NCBI RefSeq assembly: GCF_963576545.1 | Contig: NW_026870425.1 | Span: forward strand, 310,001-374,000 | DNA from: Limanda limanda | Taxonomy: Eukaryota > Chordata > Actinopteri > Pleuronectiformes > Pleuronectidae | DNA: 64,000 bases | Direction: 5' to 3' | Shown here: positions 1-11,300 of the stretch, piece by piece | Numbering within the stretch: position 1 is the stretch's first letter | Layout: every line of letters begins with the position of its first letter | Notes under the pieces: model-generated | Told to the model about the DNA's origin: nothing | Databases searched by the model: none | The model's input: the letters and a program-made list of their open reading frames with translations, nothing else | Made by a program: the position numbers and the translations under genes

Positions 1-34
1 AGGACCCAAATTAGTCCAGATGCAACCACTTTCC
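1..34 (+). repeat. Partial B monomer cut by the window edge
   Basis: These bases match the last 34 bp of a B monomer (the part starting AGGACCC and ending CACTTTCC). The rest of the unit lies outside the window. The first complete A monomer follows at 35-197. Confidence 0.95.
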
Positions 35-416
35 AAGTCTCTCCGACCTTCACAAAAAAAGTTATTCAAGAATATCTCTTTCTCCTATGTGCTTTCATCC
101 CTAACCCTAACCCTAACCCTTCCGAAAGTCGGAGAAGCTCGGGGATGGTACCGATCGATGCGCGCTACCCCATTTAGTGGGGGTAGAGCCTACTTGCAAG
201 TCTCTCCGACCTTCACAAAAAAAGTTATTCAAGAATATCTCCTCAGATTTGGGGGAATTTCGTCGGTCGACCTCTTCCGAAGGTCGTACAAGCTCGGGGA
301 TGGTACCAATCGATCCGCAGGACCCAAATTAGTCCAGATGCAACCACTTTCCAAGTCTCTCCGACCTTCACAAAAAAAGTTATTCAAGAATATCTCTTTC
401 TCCTATGTGCTTTCAT

Positions 417-444
417 CCCTAACCCTAACCCTAACCCTAACCCT
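417..444 (+). repeat. Four-unit telomeric tract (A4 form, copy 1)
   Basis: Four CCCTAA units plus CCCT (28 bp) in a 169-bp A monomer. This is the longest tract in the window and occurs five times, always in the context B, A4, A2. It serves as the start marker of the region I modules. Confidence 0.95.
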
Positions 445-585
445 TCCGAAAGTCGGAGAAGCTCGGGGATGGTACCGATCGATGCGCGCTACCCCATTTA
501 GTGGGGGTAGAGCCTACTTGCAAGTCTCTCCGACCTTCACAAAAAAAGTTATTCAAGAATATCTCTTTCTCCTATGTGCTTTCAT

Positions 586-601
586 CCCTAACCCTAACCC
601 T
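586..601 (+). repeat. Two-unit telomeric tract (A2 form, first copy)
   Basis: Two CCCTAA units plus CCCT (16 bp), giving a 157-bp A monomer. I count 48 such monomers, 13 in the first 29 kb and 35 after 30.7 kb. The form is inherited with particular higher-order positions, for example right after each four-unit monomer in region I and right after the AAAAAACG variant in region II. It has only three GGG runs on the complementary strand. Confidence 0.95.
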
Positions 602-677
602 TCCGAAAGTCGGAGAAGCTCAAGGATGGTACCGATCGATGCGCGCTACCCCATTTAGTGGGGGTAGAGCCTACTTG

Positions 678-722
678 CAAGTCTCTCCGACCTTCACAAA
701 AAAAGTTATTCAAGAATATCTC
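678..722 (+). repeat. 45-bp block shared by A and B monomers
   Basis: From CAAGTCTCTC to GAATATCTC, A and B are identical although they differ widely on both sides. The block contains an A7 run and the AT-rich GTTATTCAAGAATATC. Rare variants are TCTCCAACC, TCTTCGACC and TCTTTCCG near its start, A6 instead of A7, AAAAAACG, GTTAGTCAAG, and GTTATTTAAG or GTTATTAAAG. Its conservation could reflect a protein-binding site or exchange between A and B. The sequence alone cannot separate these. Confidence 0.85.
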
Positions 723-742
723 TTTCTCCTATGTGCTTTCAT

Positions 743-764
743 CCCTAACCCTAACCCTAACCCT
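743..764 (+). repeat. Interstitial telomeric tract, reference A3 form
   Basis: Three perfect CCCTAA units plus CCCT (22 bp). This is the most common form, found in 238 of 291 A monomers. The tract ends 57 bases before the next GTGGGGGTAG block. The complementary strand reads AGGG(TTAGGG)3 and has four GGG runs, the minimum for one intramolecular G-quadruplex. It also holds two TTAGGGTTA nonamers, the core bound by TRF-type telomere proteins in vertebrates. Actual binding here is inference. Confidence 0.95.
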
Positions 765-777
765 TCCGAAAGTCGGA
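765..777. other. Short inverted repeat 3' of the telomeric tract
   Basis: TCCGA (765-769) and TCGGA (773-777) flank a 3-nt loop AAG, directly after the closing CCCT of the tract, in nearly every A. The region II marker GGCGG alters the last pair of the stem. The matching part of B has a different, 6-bp inverted repeat. Whether it folds in DNA or RNA is unknown. Confidence 0.55.
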
Positions 778-808
778 GAAGCTCAAGGATGGTACCGATC
801 GATGCGCG

Positions 809-830
809 CTACCCCATTTAGTGGGGGTAG
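809..830. other. Inverted repeat in the A head
   Basis: CTACCCC (809-815) and GGGGTAG (824-830) form a perfect 7-bp stem around the 8-nt loop ATTTAGTG. An alternative pairing gives 8 bp with one bulged G and a 5-nt loop. It recurs in almost every A. It is broken by C-to-T changes just before 2109, 9981, 13513 and 14958 (CTACTCC) and by CTACCACA before 57998, 60399 and 62482. The loop is one base shorter before 30542. B lacks it. Confidence 0.7.
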
Positions 831-1004
831 AGCCTACTTGCAAGTCTCTCCGACCTTCACAAAAAAAGTTATTCAAGAATATCTCTTTCTCCTATGTGCT
901 TTCATCCCTAACCCTAACCCTAACCCTTCCGAAAGTCGGAGAAGCTCAAGGATGGTACCGATCGATGCGCGCTACCCCATTTAGTGGGGGTAGAGCCTAC
1001 TTGC

Positions 1005-1159
1005 AAGTCTCTCCGACCTTCACAAAAAAAGTTATTCAAGAATATCTCCTCAGATTTGGGGGAATTTCGTCGGTCGACCTCTTCCGAAGGTCGTACAAGC
1101 TCGGGGATGGTACCAATCGATCCGCAGGACCCAAATTAGTCCAGATGCAACCACTTTCC
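1005..1159 (+). repeat. B monomer, reference copy (155 bp)
   Basis: B starts with the same block as A (through AATATCTC), then diverges. Where A has the telomeric tract, B has CAGATTTGGGGGAATTTCG, the palindrome GGTCGACC (1072-1079, includes a SalI site) and an inverted repeat (1075-1093). It rejoins A at AGCTCGGGGATGGTACC and ends with a B-specific head (AGGACCC to CACTTTCC) that aligns without gaps to the A head but differs at many positions. The 8-bp length difference from A lies in the tract-containing segment. B contains no CCCTAA. Common variants are a C-to-T change in the head (CACTTTTC), CTTCCAAAGG for CTTCCGAAGG, and ATCTGCAG for ATCCGCAG. Confidence 0.97.
1072..1093. other. Palindrome and inverted repeat in B
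   Basis: GGTCGACC (1072-1079) is a perfect 8-bp palindrome with a SalI site. It overlaps an inverted repeat: CGACCT (1075-1080) pairs with AGGTCG (1088-1093) around a 7-nt loop. The frequent region II variant CTTCCAAAGG changes only the loop, so the stem is kept. Confidence 0.6.
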
Positions 1160-3630
1160 AAGTCTCTCCGACCTTCACAAAAAAAGTTATTCAAGAATAT
1201 CTCTTTCTCCTATGTGCTTTCATCCCTAACCCTAACCCTAACCCTTCCGAAAGTCGGAGAAGCTCGGGGATGGTACCGATCGATGCGCGCTACCCCATTT
1301 AGTGGGGGTAGAGCCTACTTGCAAGTCTCTCCGACCTTCACAAAAAAAGTTATTCAAGAATATCTCTTTCTCCTATGTGCTTTCATCCCTAACCCTAACC
1401 CTAACCCTTCCGAAAGTCGGAGAAGCTCAAGGATGGTACCGATCGATGCGCGCTACCCCATTTAGTGGGGGTAGAGCCTACTTGCAAGTCTCTCCGACCT
1501 TCACAAAAAAAGTTATTCAAGAATATCTCTTTCTCCTATGTGCTTTCATCCCTAACCCTAACCCTAACCCTTCCGAAAGTCGGAGAAGCTCAAGGATGGT
1601 ACCGATCGATGCGCGCTACCCCATTTAGTGGGGGTAGAGCCTACTTGCAAGTCTCTCCAACCTTCACAAAAAAAGTTATTCAAGAATATCTCTTTCTCCT
1701 ATGTGCTTTCATCCCTAACCCTAACCCTAACCCTTCCGAAAGTCGGAGAAGCTCAAGGATGGTACCGATCGATGCGCGCTACCCCATTTAGTGGGGGTAG
1801 AGCCTACTTGCAAGTCTCTCCGACCTTCACAAAAAAAGTTATTCAAGAATATCTCCTCAGATTTGGGGGAATTTCGTCGGTCGACCTCTTCCGAAGGTCG
1901 TACAAGCTCGGGGATGGTACCAATCGATCCGCAGGACCCAAATTAGTCCAGATGCAACCACTTTTCAAGTCTCTCCGACCTTCACAAAAAAAGTTATTCA
2001 AGAATATCTCTTTCTCCTATGTGCTTTCATCCCTAACCCTAACCCTAACCCTTCCGAAAGTCGGAGAAGCTCGGGGATGGTACCGATCGATGCGCGCTAC
2101 TCCATTTAGTGGGGGTAGAGCCTACTTGCAAGTCTCTCCGACCTTCACAAAAAAAGTTATTCAAGAATATCTCTTTCTCCTATGTGCTTTCATCCCTAAC
2201 CCTAACCCTTCCGAAAGTCGGAGAAGCTCGGGGATGGTACCGATCGATGCGCGCTACCCCATTTAGTGGGGGTAGAGCCTACTTGCAAGTCTCTCCGACC
2301 TTCACAAAAAAAGTTATTCAAGAATATCTCTTTCTCCTATGTGCTTTCATCCCTAACCCTAACCCTAACCCTTCCGAAAGTCGGAGAAGCTCAAGGATGG
2401 TACCGATCGATGCGCGTTACCCCATTTAGTGGGGGTAGAGCCTACTTGCAAGTCTCTCCGACCTTCACAAAAAAAGTTATTCAAGAATATCTCCTCAGAT
2501 TTGGGGGAATTTCGTCGGTCGACCTCTTCCGAAGGTCGTACAAGCTCGGGGATGGTACCAATCGATCCGCAGGACCCAAATTAGTCCAGATGCAACCACT
2601 TTCCAAGTCTCTCCGACCTTCACAAAAAAAGTTATTCAAGAATATCTCTTTCTCCTATGTGCTTTCATCCCTAACCCTAACCCTAACCCTTCCGAAAGTC
2701 GGAGAAGCGCGGGGATGGTACCGATCGATGCGCGCTACCCCATTTAGTGGGGGTAGAGCCTACTTGCAAGTCTTTCCGACCTTCACAAAAAAAGTTATTC
2801 AAGAATATCTCTTTCTCCTATGTGCTTTCATCCCTAACCCTAACCCTAACCCTTCCGAAAGTCGGAGAAGCTCGGGGATGGTACCGATCGATGCGCGCTA
2901 CCCCATTTAGTGGGGGTAGAGCCTACTTGCAAGTCTCTCCGACCTTCACAAAAAAAGTTATTCAAGAATATCTCTTTCTCCTATGTGCTTTCATCCCTAA
3001 CCCTAACCCTAACCCTCTCGAAAGTCGGAGAAGCTCAAGGATGGTACCGATCGATGCGCGCTACCCCATTTAGTGGGGGTAGAGCCTACTTGCAAGTCTC
3101 TCCGACCTTCACAAAAAAAGTTATTCAAGAATATCTCCTCAGATTTGGGGGAATTTCGTCGGTCGACCTCTTCCGAAGGTCGTACAAGCTCGGGGATGGT
3201 ACCAATCGATCCGCAGGACCCAAATTAGTCCAGATGCAACCACTTTCCAAGTCTCTCCGACCTTCACAAAAAAAGTTATTCAAGAATATCTCTTTCTCCT
3301 ATGTGCTTTCATCCCTAACCCTAACCCTAACCCTTCCGAAAGTCGGAGAAGCTCGGGGATGGTACCGATCGATGCGCGCTACCCCATTTAGTGGGGGTAG
3401 AGCCTACTTGCAAGTCTCTCCGACCTTCACAAAAAAAGTTATTCAAGAATATCTCCTCAGATTTGGGGGAATTTCGTCGGTCGACCTCTTCCGAAGGTCG
3501 TACAAGCTCGGGGATGGTACCAATCGATCCGCAGGACCCAAATTAGTCCAGATGCAACCACTTTCCAAGTCTCTCCGACCTTCACAAAAAAAGTTATTCA
3601 AGAATATCTCTTTCTCCTATGTGCTTTCAT

Positions 3631-3658
3631 CCCTAACCCTAACCCTAACCCTAACCCT
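3631..3658 (+). repeat. Four-unit telomeric tract (A4 form, copy 2)
   Basis: Same 28-bp tract and same context (B, A4, then a two-unit A) as the copy at 417. The monomer order for about 1 kb downstream is also the same. Confidence 0.95.
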
Positions 3659-6136
3659 TCCGAAAGTCGGAGAAGCTCGGGGATGGTACCGATCGATGCG
3701 CGCTACCCCATTTAGTGGGGGTAGAGCCTACTTGCAAGTCTCTCCGACCTTCACAAAAAAAGTTATTCAAGAATATCTCTTTCTCCTATGTGCTTTCATC
3801 CCTAACCCTAACCCTTCCGAAAGTCGGAGAAGCTCAAGGATGGTACCGATCGATGCGCGCTACCCCATTTAGTGGGGGTAGAGCCTACTTGCAAGTCTCT
3901 CCGACCTTCACAAAAAAAGTTATTCAAGAATATCTCTTTCTCCTATGTGCTTTCATCCCTAACCCTAACCCTAACCCTTCCGAAAGTCGGAGAAGCTCAA
4001 GGATGGTACCGATCGATGCGCGCTACCCCATTTAGTGGGGGTAGAGCCTACTTGCAAGTCTCTCCGACCTTCACAAAAAAAGTTATTCAAGAATATCTCT
4101 TTCTCCTATGTGCTTTCATCCCTAACCCTAACCCTAACCCTTCCGAAAGTCGGAGAAGCTCAAGGATGGTACCGATCGATGCGCGCTACCCCATTTAGTG
4201 GGGGTAGAGCCTACTTGCAAGTCTCTCCGACCTTCACAAAAAAAGTTATTCAAGAATATCTCCTCAGATTTGGGGGAATTTCGTCGGTCGACCTCTTCCG
4301 AAGGTCGTACAAGCTCGGGGATGGTACCAATCGATCCGCAGGACCCAAATTAGTCCAGATGCAACCACTTTCCAAGTCTCTCCGACCTTCACAAAAAAAG
4401 TTATTCAAGAATATCTCTTTCTCCTATGTGCTTTCATCCCTAACCCTAACCCTAACCCTTCCGAAAGTCGGAGAAGCTCGGGGATGGTACCGATCGATGC
4501 GCGCTACCCCATTTAGTGGGGGTAGAGCCTACTTGCAAGTCTCTCCGACCTTCACAAAAAAAGTTATTCAAGAATATCTCTTTCTCCTATGTGCTTTCAT
4601 CCCTAACCCTAACCCTAACCCTTCCGAAAGTCGGAGAAGCTCAAGGATGGTACCGATCGATGCGCGCTACCCCATTTAGTGGGGGTAGAGCCTACTTGCA
4701 AGTCTCTCCGACCTTCACAAAAAAAGTTATTCAAGAATATCTCTTTCTCCTATGTGCTTTCATCCCTAACCCTAACCCTAACCCTTCCGAAAGTCGGAGA
4801 AGCTCAAGGATGGTACCGATCGATGCGCGCTACCCCATTTAGTGGGGGTAGAGCCTACTTGCAAGTCTCTCCGACCTTCACAAAAAAAGTTATTCAAGAA
4901 TATCTCTTTCTCCTATGTGCTTTCATCCCTAACCCTAACCCTTCCGAAAGTCGGAGAAGCTCGGGGATGGTACCGATCGATGCGCGCTACCCCATTTAGT
5001 GGGGGTAGAGCCTACTTGCAAGTCTCTCCGACCTTCACAAAAAAAGTTATTCAAGAATATCTCTTTCTCCTATGTGCTTTCATCCCTAACCCTAACCCTA
5101 ACCCTTCCGAAAGTCGGAGAAGCTCAAGGATGGTACCGATCGATGCGCGTTACCCCATTTAGTGGGGGTAGAGCCTACTTGCAAGTCTCTCCGACCTTCA
5201 CAAAAAAAGTTATTCAAGAATATCTCCTCAGATTTGGGGGAATTTCGTCGGTCGACCTCTTTCGAAGGTCGTACAAGCTCGGGGATGGTACCAATCGATC
5301 CGCAGGACCCAAATTAGTCCAGATGCAACCACTTTCCAAGTCTCTCCGACCTTCACAAAAAAAGTTATTCAAGAATATCTCTTTCTCCTATGTGCTTTCA
5401 TCCCTAACCCTAACCCTAACCCTTCCGAAAGTCGGAGAAGCGCGGGGATGGTACCGATCGATGCGCGCTACCCCATTTAGTGGGGGTAGAGCCTACTTGC
5501 AAGTCTCTCCGACCTTCACAAAAAAAGTTATTCAAGAATATCTCTTTCTCCTATGTGCTTTCATCCCTAACCCTAACCCTAACCCTTCCGAAAGTCGGAG
5601 AAGCTCAAGGATGGTACCGATCGATGCGCGCTACCCCATTTAGTGGGGGTAGAGCCTACTTGCAAGTCTCTCCGACCTTCACAAAAAAAGTTATTCAAGA
5701 ATATCTCCTCAGATTTGGGGGAATTTCGTCGGTCGACCTCTTCCGAAGGTCGTACAAGCTCGGGGATGGTACCAATCGATCCGCAGGACCCAAATTAGTC
5801 CAGATGCAACCACTTTCCAAGTCTCTCCGACCTTCACAAAAAAAGTTATTCAAGAATATCTCTTTCTCCTATGTGCTTTCATCCCTAACCCTAACCCTAA
5901 CCCTTCCGAAAGTCGGAGAAGCTCGGGGATGGTACCGATCGATGCGCGCTACCCCATTTAGTGGGGGTAGAGCCTACTTGCAAGTCTCTCCGACCTTCAC
6001 AAAAAAAGTTATTCAAGAATATCTCCTCAGATTTGGGGGAATTTCGTCGGTCGACCTCTTCCGAAGGTCGTACAAGCTCGGGGATGGTACCAATCGATCC
6101 GCAGGACCCAAATTAGTCCAGATGCAACCACTTTCC

Positions 6137-6300
6137 AAGTCTCTCCGACCTTCACAAAAAAAGTTATTCAAGAATATCTCTTTCTCCTATGTGCTTTCAT
6201 CCCTAACCCTAACCCTAACCCTTCCGAAAGTCGGACAAACCTCAAGGATGGTACCGATCGATGCGCGCTACCCCATTTAGTGGGGGTAGAGCCTACTTGC
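6137..6300 (+). repeat. 164-bp A with one-base insertion
   Basis: The segment after the tract reads CGGACAAACCTCAAGG instead of CGGAGAAGCTCAAGG, a small complex change with a net gain of one base. The same change is present at 19460-19623, the counterpart in the 5.94-kb duplicated block. Confidence 0.85.
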
Positions 6301-8288
6301 AAGTCTCTCCGACCTTCACAAAAAAAGTTATTCAAGAATATCTCTTTCTCCTATGTGCTTTCATCCCTAACCCTAACCCTAACCCTTCCGAAAGTCGGAG
6401 AAGCTCAAGGATGGTACCGATCGATGCGCGCTACCCCATTTAGTGGGGGTAGAGCCTACTTGCAAGTCTCTCCGACCTTCACAAAAAAAGTTATTCAAGA
6501 ATATCTCTTTCTCCTATGTGCTTTCATCCCTAACCCTAACCCTAACCCTTCCGAAAGTCGGAGAAGCTCAAGGATGGTACCGATCGATGCGCGCTACCCC
6601 ATTTAGTGGGGGTAGAGCCTACTTGCAAGTCTCTCCGACCTTCACAAAAAAAGTTATTCAAGAATATCTCCTCAGATTTGGGGGAATTTCGTCGGTCGAC
6701 CTCTTCCGAAGGTCGTACAAGCTCGGGGATGGTACCAATCGATCCGCAGGACCCAAATTAGTCCAGATGCAACCACTTTTCAAGTCTCTCCGACCTTCAC
6801 AAAAAAAGTTATTCAAGAATATCTCTTTCTCCTATGTGCTTTCATCCCTAACCCTAACCCTAACCCTTCCGAAAGTCGGAGAAGCTCGGGGATGGTACCG
6901 ATCGATGCGCGCTACCCCATTTAGTGGGGGTAGAGCCTACTTGCAAGTCTCTCCGACCTTCACAAAAAAAGTTATTCAAGAATATCTCTTTCTCCTATGT
7001 GCTTTCATCCCTAACCCTAACCCTAACCCTTCCGAAAGTCGGAGAAGCTCGGGGATGGTACCGATCGATGCGCGCTACCCCATTTAGTGGGGGTAGAGCC
7101 TACTTGCAAGTCTCTCCGACCTTCACAAAAAAAGTTATTCAAGAATATCTCTTTCTCCTATGTGCTTTCATCCCTAACCCTAACCCTAACCCTTCCGAAA
7201 GTCGGAGAAGCTCAAGGATGGTACCGATCGATGCGCGCTACCCCATTTAGTGGGGGTAGAGCCTACTTGCAAGTCTCTCCGACCTTCACAAAAAAAGTTA
7301 TTCAAGAATATCTCCTCAGATTTGGGGGAATTTCGTCGGTCGACCTCTTCCGAAGGTCGTACAAGCTCGGGGATGGTACCAATCGATCCGCAGGACCCAA
7401 ATTAGTCCAGATGCAACCACTTTCCAAGTCTCTCCGACCTTCACAAAAAAAGTTATTCAAGAATATCTCTTTCTCCTATGTGCTTTCATCCCTAACCCTA
7501 ACCCTAACCCTTCCGAAAGTCGGAGAAGCTCGGGGATGGTACCGATCGATGCGCGCTACCCCATTTAGTGGGGGTAGAGCCTACTTGCAAGTCTCTCCGA
7601 CCTTCACAAAAAAAGTTATTCAAGAATATCTCTTTCTCCTATGTGCTTTCATCCCTAACCCTAACCCTAACCCTCTCGAAAGTCGGAGAAGCTCAAGGAT
7701 GGTACCGATCGATGCGCGCTACCCCATTTAGTGGGGGTAGAGCCTACTTGCAAGTCTCTCCGACCTTCACAAAAAAAGTTATTCAAGAATATCTCCTCAG
7801 ATTTGGGGGAATTTCGTCGGTCGACCTCTTCCGAAGGTCGTACAAGCTCGGGGATGGTACCAATCGATCCGCAGGACCCAAATTAGTCCAGATGCAACCA
7901 CTTTCCAAGTCTCTCCGACCTTCACAAAAAAAGTTATTCAAGAATATCTCTTTCTCCTATGTGCTTTCATCCCTAACCCTAACCCTAACCCTTCCGAAAG
8001 TCGGAGAAGCTCGGGGATGGTACCGATCGATGCGCGCTACCCCATTTAGTGGGGGTAGAGCCTACTTGCAAGTCTCTCCGACCTTCACAAAAAAAGTTAT
8101 TCAAGAATATCTCCTCAGATTTGGGGGAATTTCGTCGGTCGACCTCTTCCGAAGGTCGTACAAGCTCGGGGATGGTACCAATCGATCCGCAGGACCCAAA
8201 TTAGTCCAGATGCAACCACTTTCCAAGTCTCTCCGACCTTCACAAAAAAAGTTATTCAAGAATATCTCTTTCTCCTATGTGCTTTCAT

Positions 8289-8316
8289 CCCTAACCCTAA
8301 CCCTAACCCTAACCCT
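8289..8316 (+). repeat. Four-unit telomeric tract (A4 form, copy 3)
   Basis: Same 28-bp tract and neighbours as copies 1 and 2. It lies inside the 5.94-kb block that recurs 13,323 bp downstream. Confidence 0.95.
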
Positions 8317-8372
8317 TCCGAAAGTCGGAGAAGCTCGGGGATGGTACCGATCGATGCGCGCTACCCCATTTA

Positions 8373-11300
8373 GTGGGGGTAGAGCCTACTTGCAAGTCTC
8401 TCCGACCTTCACAAAAAAAGTTATTCAAGAATATCTCTTTCTCCTATGTGCTTTCATCCCTAACCCTAACCCTTCCGAAAGTCGGAGAAGCTCAAGGATG
8501 GTACCGATCGATGCGCGCTACCCCATTTAGTGGGGGTAGAGCCTACTTGCAAGTCTCTCCGACCTTCACAAAAAAAGTTATTCAAGAATATCTCTTTCTC
8601 CTATGTGCTTTCATCCCTAACCCTAACCCTAACCCTTCCGAAAGTCGGAGAAGCTCAAGGATGGTACCGATCGATGCGCGCTACCCCATTTAGTGGGGGT
8701 AGAGCCTACTTGCAAGTCTCTCCGACCTTCACAAAAAAAGTTATTCAAGAATATCTCTTTCTCCTATGTGCTTTCATCCCTAACCCTAACCCTAACCCTT
8801 CCGAAAGTCGGAGAAGCTCAAGGATGGTACCGATCGATGCGCGCTACCCCATTTAGTGGGGGTAGAGCCTACTTGCAAGTCTCTCCGACCTTCACAAAAA
8901 AAGTTATTCAAGAATATCTCCTCAGATTTGGGGGAATTTCGTCGGTCGACCTCTTCCGAAGGTCGTACAAGCTCGGGGATGGTACCAATCGATCCGCAGG
9001 ACCCAAATTAGTCCAGATGCAACCACTTTCCAAGTCTCTCCGACCTTCACAAAAAAAGTTATTCAAGAATATCTCTTTCTCCTATGTGCTTTCATCCCTA
9101 ACCCTAACCCTAACCCTTCCGAAAGTCGGAGAAGCTCGGGGATGGTACCGATCGATGCGCGCTACCCCATTTAGTGGGGGTAGAGCCTACTTGCAAGTCT
9201 CTCCGACCTTCACAAAAAAAGTTATTCAAGAATATCTCTTTCTCCTATGTGCTTTCATCCCTAACCCTAACCCTAACCCTTCCGAAAGTCGGAGAAGCTC
9301 AAGGATGGTACCGATCGATGCGCGCTACCCCATTTAGTGGGGGTAGAGCCTACTTGCAAGTCTCTCCGACCTTCACAAAAAAAGTTATTCAAGAATATCT
9401 CTTTCTCCTATGTGCTTTCATCCCTAACCCTAACCCTAACCCTTCCGAAAGTCGGAGAAGCTCAAGGATGGTACCGATCGATGCGCGCTACCCCATTTAG
9501 TGGGGGTAGAGCCTACTTGCAAGTCTCTCCAACCTTCACAAAAAAAGTTATTCAAGAATATCTCTTTCTCCTATGTGCTTTCATCCCTAACCCTAACCCT
9601 AACCCTTCCGAAAGTCGGAGAAGCTCAAGGATGGTACCGATCGATGCGCGCTACCCCATTTAGTGGGGGTAGAGCCTACTTGCAAGTCTCTCCGACCTTC
9701 ACAAAAAAAGTTATTCAAGAATATCTCCTCAGATTTGGGGGAATTTCGTCGGTCGACCTCTTCCGAAGGTCGTACAAGCTCGGGGATGGTACCAATCGAT
9801 CCGCAGGACCCAAATTAGTCCAGATGCAACCACTTTTCAAGTCTCTCCGACCTTCACAAAAAAAGTTATTCAAGAATATCTCTTTCTCCTATGTGCTTTC
9901 ATCCCTAACCCTAACCCTAACCCTTCCGAAAGTCGGAGAAGCTCGGGGATGGTACCGATCGATGCGCGCTACTCCATTTAGTGGGGGTAGAGCCTACTTG
10001 CAAGTCTCTCCGACCTTCACAAAAAAAGTTATTCAAGAATATCTCTTTCTCCTATGTGCTTTCATCCCTAACCCTAACCCTTCCGAAAGTCGGAGAAGCT
10101 CGGGGATGGTACCGATCGATGCGCGCTACCCCATTTAGTGGGGGTAGAGCCTACTTGCAAGTCTCTCCGACCTTCACAAAAAAAGTTATTCAAGAATATC
10201 TCTTTCTCCTATGTGCTTTCATCCCTAACCCTAACCCTAACCCTTCCGAAAGTCGGAGAAGCTCAAGGATGGTACCGATCGATGCGCGTTACCCCATTTA
10301 GTGGGGGTAGAGCCTACTTGCAAGTCTCTCCGACCTTCACAAAAAAAGTTATTCAAGAATATCTCCTCAGATTTGGGGGAATTTCGTCGGTCGACCTCTT
10401 CCGAAGGTCGTACAAGCTCGGGGATGGTACCAATCGATCCGCAGGACCCAAATTAGTCCAGATGCAACCACTTTCCAAGTCTCTCCGACCTTCACAAAAA
10501 AAGTTATTCAAGAATATCTCTTTCTCCTATGTGCTTTCATCCCTAACCCTAACCCTAACCCTTCCGAAAGTCGGAGAAGCGCGGGGATGGTACCGATCGA
10601 TGCGCGCTACCCCATTTAGTGGGGGTAGAGCCTACTTGCAAGTCTTTCCGACCTTCACAAAAAAAGTTATTCAAGAATATCTCTTTCTCCTATGTGCTTT
10701 CATCCCTAACCCTAACCCTAACCCTTCCGAAAGTCGGAGAAGCTCAAGGATGGTACCGATCGATGCGCGCTACCCCATTTAGTGGGGGTAGAGCCTACTT
10801 GCAAGTCTCTCCGACCTTCACAAAAAAAGTTATTCAAGAATATCTCCTCAGATTTGGGGGAATTTCGTCGGTCGACCTCTTCCGAAGGTCGTACAAGCTC
10901 GGGGATGGTACCAATCGATCCGCAGGACCCAAATTAGTCCAGATGCAACCACTTTCCAAGTCTCTCCGACCTTCACAAAAAAAGTTATTCAAGAATATCT
11001 CTTTCTCCTATGTGCTTTCATCCCTAACCCTAACCCTAACCCTTCCGAAAGTCGGAGAAGCTCGGGGATGGTACCGATCGATGCGCGCTACCCCATTTAG
11101 TGGGGGTAGAGCCTACTTGCAAGTCTCTCCGACCTTCACAAAAAAAGTTATTCAAGAATATCTCTTTCTCCTATGTGCTTTCATCCCTAACCCTAACCCT
11201 AACCCTCTCGAAAGTCGGAGAAGCTCAAGGATGGTACCGATCGATGCGCGCTACCCCATTTAGTGGGGGTAGAGCCTACTTGCAAGTCTCTCCGACCTTC

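Larger units (their letters stand above)
679..841 (+). repeat. A monomer, reference copy (163 bp)
   Basis: This is a typical A unit, phased to start at the shared block AAGTCTCTCC. In order it holds the A/B-shared block with its A7 run (to 722), a pyrimidine-rich A-specific stretch, the telomeric tract (743-764), a short inverted repeat (765-777), the second shared block around GGATGGTACC, the CpG-rich CGATCGATGCGCGC, and a head hairpin (809-830). It has seven CpG sites. Two sub-forms exist, reading CTCAAGGATGG or CTCGGGGATGG before GGTACC. In region I the GGGG form is the usual one in the A that directly follows a B. Confidence 0.97.
501..3714 (+). repeat. Region I higher-order module, copy 1 (3214 bp)
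   Basis: The module runs from just after one four-unit A to the end of the next. Order: A2, A, A, B, A, A, A, A (TCTCCAACC marker, G to A at 1659), B (CACTTTTC head), A, A2, A (GCGCGTTACC marker), B, A (GAAGCGCGGGG marker), A (TCTTTCCG marker), A (CCCTCTCGAAAG marker), B, A, B, A4. It differs from copy 3 mainly by lacking one B+A dimer (318 bp). Confidence 0.85.
3715..8372 (+). repeat. Region I higher-order module, copy 2 (4658 bp)
   Basis: It begins and ends at the same markers as copy 1 but lacks the TCTCCAACC unit. It carries an inserted segment (about 5480-7250) that includes a 164-bp A with a one-base insertion (CGGACAAACCTC), in the monomer before 6280. The monomer order shows recombination between modules rather than simple copying. 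Confidence 0.8.
4842..10781 (+). repeat. 5.94-kb block, upstream copy
   Basis: The monomer order and variants here recur at a constant offset of 13,323 bp in 18165-24104. Shared features include the 164-bp A (ending before 6280 and 19603), the CCCTCTCGAAAG unit (before 7731 and 21054), and the four-unit A (before 8373 and 21696). Differences I noticed: CTACTCC at 9981 only; TCTTTCCG after 10619 only; GCGCAACC before 18322, GGTACGG near 19258 and an AAAAAAGG change after 23461 in the downstream copy. The match weakens beyond both ends. Confidence 0.8.

Noticed and set aside
417..444. True chromosome end (terminal telomere)
   Set aside because: The longest telomeric run is four units plus CCCT (28 bp). 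A terminal telomere would be a long pure run with no flanking satellite on one side.
20..658. Repeat-protein-like frame starting at ATG in the B head
   Set aside because: It is the same satellite translation in another phase, and identical frames recur through the whole array. One-base indels (for example at 6137-6300 and 17054-17215) occur freely, as expected for non-coding DNA.
743..764. Plant-type telomere repeat (CCCTAAA)
   Set aside because: All tracts I read have the 6-bp unit CCCTAA, not the 7-bp form, so the usual plant telomere is not supported.
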